A stretch of DNA of 18,342 nucleotides from a bacterium. GTDB lineage: Bacteria > UBA9089 > CG2-30-40-21. The notes beneath the pieces are model-generated. The model made no database searches. It saw nothing but the letters and a program-made list of their open reading frames with translations, and was not told the origin of the DNA. The number at the start of each line of letters is the position of its first letter. Position 1 is the first letter of the stretch. The stretch covers positions 1 through 18,342 of the forward strand of contig JASEHA010000011.1 of the NCBI GenBank assembly GCA_030018795.1, given 5' to 3'. Below are positions 1 through 6,816 of this stretch, in pieces. The translations under genes and the position numbers were made by a program.

Positions 1-291
1 GATTTGATTCAGGAAATAGCTGGCTCTTATCTGCGAATGGCAGATAATCAGAAGAATATAGTCACCGTTATCGTAACCTCTGCCATACCACTTAGTTCTG
101 CTCAACAGGATGCACTAAAGAGTAAACTATTTCAAACGATATTTCCTGTCCCTTCCGTGATAAAACTGAAGATGCAGGTAGAGCCAGAGATTATTGGCGG
201 ATTAATAATCAGATTAAAGGATAAGGTTATTGATGGAAGCGTGCGTGGATGTTTGGATAGATTGAAGGCTGGGATTGGAAAAGAGCGATAA
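1..291 (+). CDS. atpH: ATP synthase F1 delta subunit, 3' end only
   Basis: C-terminal 96 residues of the delta (OSCP) subunit, which links the peripheral stalk to the top of F1. The frame is already open at base 1, so the N-terminal helical domain lies outside the window. The readable part has the family signature near its end: VEPEIIGGLIIR, then KVIDGSVRG, then a short helix that stops at 289-291. The TTG at 4-6 is inside the gene and is not a start. The next gene is atpA, as in the standard atpBEFHAGDC order, but it is separated by 312 bases filled with a repeat element, where most genomes have a few bases. Identification rests on both the motif and the gene order, so it is secure. Confidence 0.93.
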   Translation, partial: DLIQEIAGSYLRMADNQKNIVTVIVTSAIPLSSAQQDALKSKLFQTIFPVPSVIKLKMQVEPEIIGGLIIRLKDKVIDGSVRGCLDRLKAGIGKER

Positions 292-309
292 TAGATAATA
301 ATTATTAAC

Positions 310-556
310 ACTCGATGTTCAAGTTTTTTGCCACCTTGGCACTTTAGCAGTGAAACAGTAGTGGCAAGGTTTTCTCGCCTTCCCGCCCTGATTGGTCGAA
401 CTGTAGGACTTGTGGTATCTCCTATCTGTCAAGCTGGAAGCTTGACTTACTTTGTATCTGCAGAGCTTGTCTCTGCCATTTCAGTATCACAAGCATCCTG
501 CTTGTGGTTTTATTTGCTCAAAAGCGGTTCAATAAGAAAAAACTTGAACATCGAGT
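310..556. mobile_element. MITE-like element with 20-bp perfect terminal inverted repeats (copy I)
   Basis: The left end ACTCGATGTTCAAGTTTTTT (310-329) is the exact reverse complement of the right end at 537-556. The same termini bound another element at 11421-11627. No transposase gene lies inside; the longest frame (328-561) is repeat-derived and has no family resemblance. The interior holds two smaller palindromes (428-446 and 488-506). It sits between atpH and atpA, ending 47 bases before the atpA start. I see no clear target-site duplication. Copy-number expansion by a transposase in trans is inference. Confidence 0.6.
428..506. repeat. two nested short palindromes inside element I
   Basis: GTCAAGCT/AGCTTGAC (428-435/439-446, loop GGA) and CACAAGCA/TGCTTGTG (488-495/499-506, loop TCC). 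Both hairpins recur almost unchanged next to each other at 10630-10678, and the first recurs alone at 15469-15489. They therefore belong to dispersed palindrome families independent of the larger element. Confidence 0.7.
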
Positions 557-603
557 TATAGGTTTGCTAACAAAACGCTGCACCTGCATAAATAGGAGGA
601 GAA

Positions 604-2145
604 ATGATTAGGTCAGAAGAGATAAGTTCGGTTATAAAAGACGAGATTCAGAGATATAAAAAAGAGCTTAATGTGGCAGAGATTGGGACAGTTGTTCAGA
701 TTGGTGATAATGTTGCCAGGATTTATGGGCTTGAAAATGCTATGGCCGGAGAACTGATTGAGTTTTCAAGTGGTATCCATGGCATGGTATTGAATTTAGA
801 GGAAGAGACCGTTTCAGCAGTGGTTATGGGCTCGGATGTGGAGATAAAGGAAGGGAATACCGCTAAATTAACCGGCAAGGTGGTTGATGTCCCGGCAGGG
901 GAATGTATGCTGGGCAGGGTGGTAAATGCCCTTGGTCAGCCTATTGATGGTAAGGGACCAATCAAGGCTGAGGTATTTAACCCTATAGAAAATAGGGCTC
1001 CAGGGGTAGTAGATCGTATGCCGGTCAGGGAACCGATCCAGACCGGAATAAAGGCCATAGATGCCATGATTCCTATTGGACGGGGACAAAGAGAGCTGGT
1101 CATTAGTGACAGACAGCTCGGAAAAACAGCCATATTGATAGATACTATCCTTAATCAAAAGGGTAAGAATGTTTACTGTATCTATGTAGCTATCGGACAA
1201 AAACAGTCAACCGTAGCTCATGCGGTTAAGACGTTAGAGGCTCGTGGGTGTATGGATTATGTGACCATTGTTTCAGCTACTGCCAGTGATCCAGCATCAC
1301 TCCAATATATTGCCCCATATGCAGGCTGTGCTATGGGTGAGTATTTCAGGGATAAAGGCAAACATGCCCTTGTTATATATGATGACCTTTCTAAACATGC
1401 TACGGCTTATCGACAGATGTCCTTGCTTCTAAGAAGACCACCAGGAAGAGAGGCTTATCCAGGGGATATCTTTTATCTGCATTCCAGATTATTGGAAAGG
1501 GCAGCTAAACTGAGTAAGGAAAAGGGCGGTGGAAGCCTAACTGCTTTACCAGTCATTGAGACTCAGGCTGGTGATGTCTCAGCCTATATTCCTACCAATG
1601 TCATCTCTATCACTGATGGACAGATATACCTTGATAGTGAATTATTTTATGCTGGGATTAAACCATCGGTTAATGTTGGGCTTTCTGTCTCAAGGGTGGG
1701 TTCCTCTGCTCAGATAAAGGCAATGAAACAGGTAGCTGGCCGTTTGAGGTTAGAGTTGGCACAATATCGTGAAATGGCAGCATTTGCTCAGTTTGCCAGT
1801 GACCTGGATGCAGCTACACAGCATGTCCTTAATCGTGGTAAACGAATGATTGAACTTCTCAAACAAGGACAATATGTTCCCATGCCTGTTGAAAAACAGA
1901 TAATTATCCTTTATGCTGGCGTAAATGGTTATCTGGATGATATTCCTGTCTCCGATTGCCAGTTATTTGAAGAAGAGTTCCTGAAATTTATGGAGCAAAA
2001 ACATCCGGCAGTAGAGCAGCATATCGCTGAACAAAAAGAGATTACGAATATTATTGATGCAAACCTGAAGTCATGTATACAGGAATTTAAGGAGCATATC
2101 TTTCCTGAGATACAGGGGAAGAGGAAAACATCAATATTAGGGTAG
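604..2145 (+). CDS. atpA: ATP synthase F1 alpha subunit
   Basis: Non-catalytic nucleotide-binding subunit of F1, 513 residues, a normal length. ATG follows a strong GGAGGAG ribosome site at 596-602. Visible landmarks are the N-terminal beta-barrel (GTVVQIGDNVARIYGL, about 28-43), the P-loop region (168-175), the DDLSKHATAYRQMSLLLRR block (about 260-278), PGREAYPGDIFYLHSRLLERAA (about 280-301), and the SVSRVGSSAQIKAMKQVAG region that carries the arginine finger serving the beta site. Odd points: the usual GDRQTGKT P-loop reads SDRQLGKT, so the first glycine is Ser168 and the threonine is Leu172, and the Gln of the usual DDLSKQ is His265. The beta-site arginine finger and subunit-contact motifs look intact, so the protein is probably functional with an altered non-catalytic site. 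The product assignment is certain. Confidence 0.98.
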   Translation: MIRSEEISSVIKDEIQRYKKELNVAEIGTVVQIGDNVARIYGLENAMAGELIEFSSGIHGMVLNLEEETVSAVVMGSDVEIKEGNTAKLTGKVVDVPAGECMLGRVVNALGQPIDGKGPIKAEVFNPIENRAPGVVDRMPVREPIQTGIKAIDAMIPIGRGQRELVISDRQLGKTAILIDTILNQKGKNVYCIYVAIGQKQSTVAHAVKTLEARGCMDYVTIVSATASDPASLQYIAPYAGCAMGEYFRDKGKHALVIYDDLSKHATAYRQMSLLLRRPPGREAYPGDIFYLHSRLLERAAKLSKEKGGGSLTALPVIETQAGDVSAYIPTNVISITDGQIYLDSELFYAGIKPSVNVGLSVSRVGSSAQIKAMKQVAGRLRLELAQYREMAAFAQFASDLDAATQHVLNRGKRMIELLKQGQYVPMPVEKQIIILYAGVNGYLDDIPVSDCQLFEEEFLKFMEQKHPAVEQHIAEQKEITNIIDANLKSCIQEFKEHIFPEIQGKRKTSILG

Positions 2146-2165
2146 GTTATGCAGTCTGGAGTAAG

Positions 2166-2217
2166 GGTCTTTTAGACCAATCCATATCGATGCTTAAGAC
2201 ACACCTGAAGGTGCTTA
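2166..2217. repeat. two small hairpins between atpA and atpG
   Basis: GGTCT-TTT-AGACC (2166-2178) and TAAG(ACA)CACCT-GA-AGGTG-CTTA (2195-2217) lie in the 111-base gap. Neither is followed by a T-run, so they are not convincing terminators. They could affect mRNA processing between atpA and atpG, but this is only a guess. Confidence 0.35.
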
Positions 2218-2256
2218 CTACATTATGATATTATGCTATTTTGAGGATAAATAACC

Positions 2257-3132
2257 ATGTTAAGTGTTGCCAGTGTTAAACGAAAGATTAGATCAATCAA
2301 GAATATCAGGCAGATAACCAGAGCCATGATGCTGGTGTCTGCGGCTAAGATGAAAAAGGCAGAGACAGCAATACTTTCTGCAAGACCATATGCCAGATCC
2401 ATGGAACAGATACTATCAAGCGTTGCCATGCGAGCAGAAAAAGATACCCATCCATTGCTAACATTCAGGGATGTTCAGCAGCAATTGGTTGTTATAGTTA
2501 CCTCGCAAAGGGGGTTGTGTGGCGGATTTAATGCAAGCATTACCAAAAATACCCTTAATTTCCTGATGCAGCAAACCATACCAACAGCCATTATCTGCAT
2601 TGGTCAAAAGGGGATGTTGTATTTTAAGCATATGGATTGGAAGATGGTCTCAAATCATCCCATGCCTGATAAGATAACCTATGAGGGATGTGAGAAAATA
2701 GCTAAAGAGATCATTGAGCTATATTTGAGCCATAGATTTGATCGAGTATATGTTTCGTATAATGAGTTTAAGTCTGTCTTTCAACAATGCCCAACAATAA
2801 AACAATTCATGCCTATTGAGCCTATGGCTGCATCATCGATAGATGGAACACATCCATCAAGCAGGTTTATTACAGATTATCTCTATGAGCCATCTGTTAA
2901 TAGTGTTGTAGAACAGCTTCTATCTCAGGATATTGCTATTCAGATACAAAGGATATTATTAGAGTCAGCTGCAGCTGAACACTCAGCTCGAATGGTGGCT
3001 ATGGAGTCAGCAACAAAGAGTGCTGGTGAGATGATAGATGCCCTGTCCCTGAGTTATAATCGGGCAAGACAGGCTGGGATTACAAAGGAAATAACAGAGA
3101 TTGTCGGTGCAGCAGAGGCATTAGCAGGTTGA
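2257..3132 (+). CDS. atpG: ATP synthase F1 gamma subunit
   Basis: Central rotor shaft of F1, 291 residues, a normal length. The N-terminal coiled-coil helix is clear (SVKRKIRSIKNIRQITRAM, then LVSAAKMKKAE), followed by the Rossmann-like middle with TSQRGLCGGFNASI (about 85-98). The C-terminal helix pairs with the N-terminal one: ESAAAEHSARMVAMESATK, then ending NRARQAGITKEITEIVGAAEAL. ATG is preceded by GAGG about 10 bases upstream. It lies between atpA and atpD as expected, but a 134-base spacer containing a long foldback separates it from atpD. No broken motifs are seen. Confidence 0.98.
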   Translation: MLSVASVKRKIRSIKNIRQITRAMMLVSAAKMKKAETAILSARPYARSMEQILSSVAMRAEKDTHPLLTFRDVQQQLVVIVTSQRGLCGGFNASITKNTLNFLMQQTIPTAIICIGQKGMLYFKHMDWKMVSNHPMPDKITYEGCEKIAKEIIELYLSHRFDRVYVSYNEFKSVFQQCPTIKQFMPIEPMAASSIDGTHPSSRFITDYLYEPSVNSVVEQLLSQDIAIQIQRILLESAAAEHSARMVAMESATKSAGEMIDALSLSYNRARQAGITKEITEIVGAAEALAG

Positions 3133-3238
3133 GAATAGAACACAGAGACATAAGATTAGACGGATTTTTCACAGATTTTTTATTAAAAAATTTATCCGTG
3201 CTCATCCGTTTAATCCGTGAAAAATTCGTGTTCTATTC
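3133..3238. repeat. 106-base foldback between atpG and atpD
   Basis: GAATAGAACAC (3133-3143) pairs exactly with GTGTTCTATTC (3228-3238), and ATTTTTCAC (3164-3172) pairs with GTGAAAAAT (3217-3225). The interior contains repeated ATCCGT words on both sides. It begins one base after the atpG stop and ends 28 bases before the atpD start, so it fills nearly the whole gap. There is no T-run suited to termination at its 3' foot, and it looks like a repeat insertion tolerated inside an operon. Confidence 0.65.
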
Positions 3239-3266
3239 CTAATTTATTTACGAGGAGGAATGTGAG

Positions 3267-4664
3267 ATGGGTTTGACTGGTAGTATAAAGCAGGTTTTGG
3301 GACCAATCATAGATATTGAATTCAGTGGAGCAACAGAGCTTCCAGCAATCTATAATGCTATAAAGATTCCCAGACAGGGAGAGTTGGATCTGGTGGCTGA
3401 GGTTGCCCAGCATCTGGGTGGTAATGTAGTCAGAACCATTGCCATGGGACATACAGAGGGATTGCGTCGAGGGATGGAATCCATTGATACAGGCACATCC
3501 ATCTCTGTGCCTGTAGGAGAGGGAACACTGGGCAGGGTCATGGGACCATGGGGCGAACCTATGGATAACCTTGGACCAATCCAGAACCCTGAATATTCAC
3601 CAATTCATAAGCCAGCACCACCCTTCATAGAGCAAGAGGTAGTGCGTGAAATGTTTGAAACAGGGTTAAAGGCTGTAGACCTGCTTGCTCCATTTGCTAA
3701 GGGCGGCAAGGTTGGTTTATTTGGCGGTGCTGGTGTGGGTAAGACCGTACTTGTCATGGAATTGATTAATAATGTAGCCACTGTTCATGGTGGTGTGTCA
3801 GTGTTTGGCGGGGTAGGAGAGAGAACCAGAGAGGGAAATGACCTGTGGTTAGAGATGAAGGAAAGCGGTGTTATATCCAAGACAGCACTGGTCTATGGAC
3901 AGATGCAAGAGGCACCGGGTGCAAGATTTCGGGTTGCCCTCACCGCTTTAACTGTAGCTGAATACTTCAGGGATAAAAGAAATCAGGATGTTCTTCTGTT
4001 TATTGATAATATATTCAGGTTTATTCAGGCAGGCTCAGAGGTATCTGCCCTATTGGGTAGAATGCCTTCTGCCGTAGGGTATCAATCTACGCTTGGCACA
4101 GATATTGGGGCATTACAGGAAAGGATAACCTCTACCAAACGAGGCTCAATTACATCTGTTCAGGCTGTTTATGTGCCTGCAGATGATTTGACTGACCCTG
4201 CTCCGGCAACAACATTTGCACATCTGGATGCTACCATTGTTCTCTCCCGTCAGATAGCTGAGCTGGGGATATATCCGGCTATTGATCCATTAGATTCCAC
4301 ATCTCGTATCCTTGACCCAAAGATTATTGGTGAAGACCATTATCAAACAGCCCGAAAGGTGCAGCAGGTACTTCAACGATATAAAGAACTTCAAGATATC
4401 ATTGCTATCCTTGGTATGGATGAGCTTACAGAAGAGGATAAAATGCTGGTCTATCGGGCAAGAAAGATCCAGAAATTTTTATCTCAACCATTCTTTGTAG
4501 CAGAGACATTTACCGGTACACCCGGCAAATATGTCAAACTCTCAGAAACTATCAAAGGGTTCAAAGAGATATGTGAAGGCAAATATGATGATGTTCCTGA
4601 ACAGGCATTTTATATGGTTGGCGGGATACAGGATGTTCTGGAAAAGGCAGAACAGCTAAGGTAA
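3267..4664 (+). CDS. atpD: ATP synthase F1 beta subunit
   Basis: Catalytic subunit of F1, 465 residues, a normal length. ATG is preceded by GAGGAGG with good spacing. The P-loop GGAGVGKT is at 153-160, the catalytic-glutamate motif GERTREGND at about 184-192, the Walker B strand is LLFIDNIFRF, then LLGRMPSAVGYQ and PADDLTDPAPATTFAHLDAT. The C-terminal domain has the DELSEED-equivalent DELTEED near residue 392. Small departures from the usual text (RFIQ for RFTQ, QSTLGTDIG for QPTLATEMG) are conservative. The catalytic residues I can see are present, so this should be an active ATPase/ATP synthase subunit. atpC follows after 24 bases, clearly in the same transcript. Confidence 0.98.
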   Translation: MGLTGSIKQVLGPIIDIEFSGATELPAIYNAIKIPRQGELDLVAEVAQHLGGNVVRTIAMGHTEGLRRGMESIDTGTSISVPVGEGTLGRVMGPWGEPMDNLGPIQNPEYSPIHKPAPPFIEQEVVREMFETGLKAVDLLAPFAKGGKVGLFGGAGVGKTVLVMELINNVATVHGGVSVFGGVGERTREGNDLWLEMKESGVISKTALVYGQMQEAPGARFRVALTALTVAEYFRDKRNQDVLLFIDNIFRFIQAGSEVSALLGRMPSAVGYQSTLGTDIGALQERITSTKRGSITSVQAVYVPADDLTDPAPATTFAHLDATIVLSRQIAELGIYPAIDPLDSTSRILDPKIIGEDHYQTARKVQQVLQRYKELQDIIAILGMDELTEEDKMLVYRARKIQKFLSQPFFVAETFTGTPGKYVKLSETIKGFKEICEGKYDDVPEQAFYMVGGIQDVLEKAEQLR

Positions 4665-4688
4665 GGAAAAGTAAGGATAGGTGTTTTT

Positions 4689-4937
4689 ATGTCCATGAAT
4701 TTTAAGTTAATCACCCCAGAGCGGCTTGTGGCAGAAGGGCAGGCAGAGATGATTATTGTTCCGGGTGAAGATGGAGAATTAGGTTTCTTGCCCCAGCATA
4801 CGCCAGTCTTATCTACCTTAAAGGCAGGTAAAATACGGATTAAACAAGGTGGAAACTATAGTGAATTTACTGTTGATAAGGGATTTATTGAGGTGTTTGA
4901 AAATAGGGTGAATATCTTGACGCATACGGTATTGTAG
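4689..4937 (+). CDS. atpC: ATP synthase F1 epsilon subunit, short form without C-terminal helical domain
   Basis: Epsilon links gamma to the c-ring; its C-terminal helices inhibit ATP hydrolysis in many bacteria. The protein has only 82 residues, compared with roughly 130-140 for the two-domain form. It contains the N-terminal beta-sandwich: FKLITPERLV, IIVPGEDGELGFLPQHTPVL, LKAGKIRI, DKGFIEVFENRVNILT. It stops directly after the last strand, and the helical domain is absent. I see no continuation in the other two frames after the stop. A repeat begins ten bases after the stop codon. Short epsilons occur naturally in some phyla, so this may be ancestral rather than damage. The ATG at 4689 is favoured by AGG at 4678-4680 (spacing 8); an ATG at 4695 is the alternative. 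Confidence 0.93.
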   Translation: MSMNFKLITPERLVAEGQAEMIIVPGEDGELGFLPQHTPVLSTLKAGKIRIKQGGNYSEFTVDKGFIEVFENRVNILTHTVL

Positions 4938-4946
4938 GAAGAGCAT

Positions 4947-5066
4947 CAGTCACCAGAACACCAGTCACCAGAGCATCAGAGCATCAGTCGGTCGCAATCC
5001 TTTTTTCATTAAATATCAGTTTCTCACGGTGTCTTGGTGTCCTGGTACCTGGTGTTCTGGTGACTG
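4947..5066. repeat. inverted repeat built of CACCAGT-type words
   Basis: CAGTCACCAGAACACCAG (4947-4964) is the exact reverse complement of 5049-5066. The arms are 18 bp and the loop is about 84 bases; the flanks hold further degenerate CACCAG/CTGGTG words. It follows the atpC stop immediately. Related words occur at 10720-10754, 11440-11475 and 18160-18182. It could form a cruciform or a very long hairpin at the end of the atp transcript, but no T-run follows. Confidence 0.7.
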
Positions 5067-5081
5067 GTGCACTGGGTAGGT

Positions 5082-5148
5082 GGGAAACTGATTGCAATGC
5101 CTTTCATGTTTCTTATTGTGTACTACTTGATGCGTTCAATTCGTAATG
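5082..5148. repeat. dispersed repeat module, copy A
   Basis: About 67 bases whose core (ATTGCAATGCCTTTCATG, then TCTTATTGTGTACTACTTGA, then TTCAATTCGTAATG) recurs at 5273-5331 and 11490-11547 with few changes. It is in direct orientation to copy B, 190 bases away, with apparently unique sequence between them. No convincing protein is encoded on either strand. Confidence 0.75.
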
Positions 5149-5272
5149 GAAGAGAGCAAGGCATGATAAAAAAGGCTGCTACTTGTTGATTCCGAATTGT
5201 TTGAGGAAAGTAGTAGGAGGAAATTGTCGAGCAAGAAGGCAAGAAGGCGAGCAAGTAGGATTTGATAAAAAC

Positions 5273-5402
5273 GATTGCAACGCCTTTCATGTCTCTTATT
5301 GTGTACTACTTGATGCATTCAATTCGTAATGTGGAGGATTGAGTGAAACTTCGTTTCACTCATCTATTTTTGACTGAAAGAATCGTAGGTTGAAAACTTG
5401 AC
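5273..5402. repeat. dispersed repeat module, copy B, with perfect hairpin
   Basis: The module continues past the region shared with copy A through a perfect hairpin GAGTGAAAC-TTC-GTTTCACTC (5341-5361), and ends in TGAAAACTTGAC, a degenerate form of the terminal repeat of the 310-556 and 11421-11627 elements. Over the first 60 or so bases I count one mismatch to copy C (11490-11626). It ends about 20 bases upstream of the tRNA promoter. Confidence 0.75.
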
Positions 5403-5420
5403 AAAATATCAAAATTTTGC

Positions 5421-5449
5421 TTGCATTTTTCTATATTTTATGGTATTAT
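5421..5449 (+). promoter_or_regulatory. sigma70-type promoter for tRNA-Glu
   Basis: TTGCAT (5421-5426), a 17-base spacer, then TATTAT (5444-5449), in a very AT-rich stretch. The predicted transcription start is near 5456, about 11 bases before the mature tRNA 5' end. Confidence 0.6.
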
Positions 5450-5466
5450 ATAAATATAAGCAATGT

Positions 5467-5541
5467 GTCCCCATTGACTAGGGGTTAGGTCACCACCCTT
5501 TCAAGGTGGCGGCGGGGGTTCAAATCCCCCTGGGGACGCCA
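5467..5541 (+). tRNA. tRNA-Glu (anticodon UUC)
   Basis: Complete cloverleaf. The acceptor stem GTCCCCA (5467-5473) pairs with TGGGGAC (5531-5537), followed by discriminator G and an encoded CCA (5539-5541). The D stem is GAC/GTC (5476-5478/5489-5491). The anticodon stem CCACC/GGTGG (5493-5497/5505-5509) closes the loop CTTTCAA, placing TTC at 5500-5502. The T stem is GGGGG/CCCCC (5514-5518/5526-5530) with loop TTCAAAT. The gene stands alone between a promoter and a hairpin, and there is no other tRNA nearby. Confidence 0.97.
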
Positions 5542-5571
5542 AAATTCGTGTTGTATAATAATAAGGATTAG

Positions 5572-5594
5572 AGACGCAAGATTTTGCGTCTTTA
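5572..5594 (+). terminator. hairpin terminator after tRNA-Glu
   Basis: AGACGCAA-GATT-TTGCGTCT (5572-5591), an 8-bp perfect stem followed by TTTA. The T-run is short, so termination may be partial. The hairpin resembles the one at 12871-12894 (same GATT loop, related stem), so it may be a repeat family reused as a terminator. TTGCGT in its right arm, with TACAAT 17 bases on (5607-5612), could also serve as a weak promoter for the next gene. Confidence 0.55.
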
Positions 5595-5634
5595 TATCAG
5601 ATGTTCTACAATTCTATTTAAGGAGGCGAGGGCA

Positions 5635-6546
5635 ATGATAAAAAGGGTGCTGAGTGGTTTGATTTGTGTGGGTGTGTTTGTTGTCGGAAGTATCTATTGC
5701 GAGGCAGGTGGAAAGGGTACATCTGCGGAGAACTTTCTGAAGCTTGGGGTAGGAGCAAGGGCAATTGGTATGGGTGAGGCATTTACAGCTGTAGCAGCAG
5801 ATGCCAATGCTGTTTACTGGAATCCAGCAGGACTGGCTAATCTTGACCGTCGGCAAATAAATGTGATGCACAACACATGGCTGGTTGAAACCTATTATGA
5901 TCATATTAGCTTTGCGTCTCCATTTAAGAAAGGGGCAATATGTGCTGGACTTACTTACTTGGGAACAGGGGATATTGATAAGTATCTGGATTCTCCAAGC
6001 AAAACTGGTACTTTTAATGCCTATGATATGTCTCTTATCGGTGGCTATGGCTTGAAGCTTTCTGACAAGCTTTTGGTTGGCGTAAGCGGTAAATTTTTGC
6101 AAAGTAAGATTGACAGCCATGATGCCAATGGACTGGCCATTGACATTGGTGTTTTAAGTAAAACACCGGTTGAAAACCTGACTGTTGGCGGAACAATCCA
6201 GAATGTTGGCAATAAGATAAAGTTTAATAAGGATGGCGACCCATTACCATTAATGCTCAAGGTCGGAGCAGCATACACCATGCTGGATGACAACCTGACT
6301 GTTGCTATGGATATTACCAAGGCAAGGGATAATGATGCTAAGTTTAACCTTGGATGCGAATATTTGATAGGCAAATCCTTTGCTGTCAGGGCTGGATATA
6401 ATTCTAAGATTGACGAAGGCGATGGAATTACAGCCGGGATTGGTTATAAACACCCTGTTGTTACAGTTGATTATGCCTATGTTCCCTGGGGCGATCTGGC
6501 AGAACATGACACCCATCGGGTTTCGTTGTTGTTTAATCTGTGGTAA
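5635..6546 (+). CDS. PorV/PorQ (UPF0164) family outer-membrane beta-barrel protein
   Basis: 303 residues. The frame is open further upstream, but the ATG at 5635 has AAGGAGG (5620-5626) at good spacing and begins a clear signal peptide: MIKR, a hydrophobic stretch to about residue 20, likely cleavage after CEA. The mature N-terminus carries the family signature LKLGVGARAIGMGEAF, then ADANAVYWNPAGLA. The rest alternates strands of the outer-membrane barrel type (GGYGLKL, LLVGVSGKFL, LTVGGTIQNVG, LMLKVGAAYTM, FAVRAGYNSK, ITAGIGYKH) and ends in an aromatic residue (FNLW), usual for substrates of the BAM machinery. PorV works in type IX secretion in Bacteroidota, but family members are widespread in other diderms with unknown cargo, and no type IX genes are visible here. 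The gene is monocistronic, bounded by hairpins. Confidence 0.85.
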   Translation: MIKRVLSGLICVGVFVVGSIYCEAGGKGTSAENFLKLGVGARAIGMGEAFTAVAADANAVYWNPAGLANLDRRQINVMHNTWLVETYYDHISFASPFKKGAICAGLTYLGTGDIDKYLDSPSKTGTFNAYDMSLIGGYGLKLSDKLLVGVSGKFLQSKIDSHDANGLAIDIGVLSKTPVENLTVGGTIQNVGNKIKFNKDGDPLPLMLKVGAAYTMLDDNLTVAMDITKARDNDAKFNLGCEYLIGKSFAVRAGYNSKIDEGDGITAGIGYKHPVVTVDYAYVPWGDLAEHDTHRVSLLFNLW

Positions 6547-6613
6547 AAGCAGTAGAGCCACAAAATGTTATATCTCTATTCAATTCTTAAATTATAAGTA
6601 AATTTTAACCTTG

Positions 6614-6651
6614 AAAAAGATGGCATTATTACTAATGCCATCTTTTTTTTT
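6614..6651 (+). terminator. strong rho-independent terminator
   Basis: AAAAAGATGGCATTA (6614-6628), loop TTAC, then TAATGCCATCTTTTT (6633-6647), and T continues to 6651. The stem is 15 bp with an uninterrupted run of nine Ts, 68 bases after the barrel-gene stop. The A-tract on the left arm means it could also work on the minus strand. Confidence 0.92.
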
Positions 6652-6736
6652 GCAAAATGTGAAGATTGTGGGATTGACTCATAAATTTTTGAGTTTTTAC
6701 ACAGCCTGTCGCCTGACCCATTACAAGAGCATAAAA

Positions 6737-6772
6737 ATAATTGTTGACAAAATTACTCAATTATGTTATAAT
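6737..6772 (+). promoter_or_regulatory. consensus promoter and candidate operator for the Rrf2 gene
   Basis: TTGACA (6744-6749), a 17-base spacer, then TATAAT (6767-6772): both hexamers match the sigma70 consensus exactly. An inverted repeat ATAATTG (6737-6743) / CAATTAT (6758-6764) brackets the -35 box, so a bound dimer would block polymerase. Rrf2 proteins commonly repress their own operon, which makes this a plausible autoregulatory site; the operator role is inference. Confidence 0.8.
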
Positions 6773-6816
6773 TTCTTTGTGTTTTTTGAATTGCTAAATT
6801 AGGAGATGATATTAAT

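Noticed and set aside
328..561. 77-codon open frame on the + strand between atpH and atpA
   Set aside because: It lies almost wholly within the terminal-repeat element, its codons are read from palindromes, and it has no ribosome site.
868..1200. Long antisense open frame across atpA
   Set aside because: Shadow of a highly conserved gene; no ribosome site or recognisable product.
4938..5081. Frameshifted C-terminal domain of epsilon
   Set aside because: No frame after the atpC stop encodes the helical domain; the sequence is CACCAGT repeat.
5136..5318. 60-codon open frame on the minus strand
   Set aside because: Composed of the dispersed module and A/T-rich low-complexity sequence; no family resemblance.
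5082..5331. Possible CRISPR remnant (similar units in direct orientation, ending in ATTGCAA-type bases)
   Set aside because: Only two units here, about 60 bases long and 124 bases apart, with a third inside a terminal-repeat element elsewhere; no regular repeat-spacer pattern and no cas genes.
5082..5402. Diversity-generating retroelement template/variable pair
   Set aside because: Differences between copies are not concentrated at adenines, and no reverse transcriptase or target gene is present.
5584..5634. Upstream TTG start for the PorV/PorQ-like gene
   Set aside because: It begins inside the tRNA terminator hairpin and would place 17 residues before an otherwise perfect signal peptide; ATG 5635 has a strong ribosome site.
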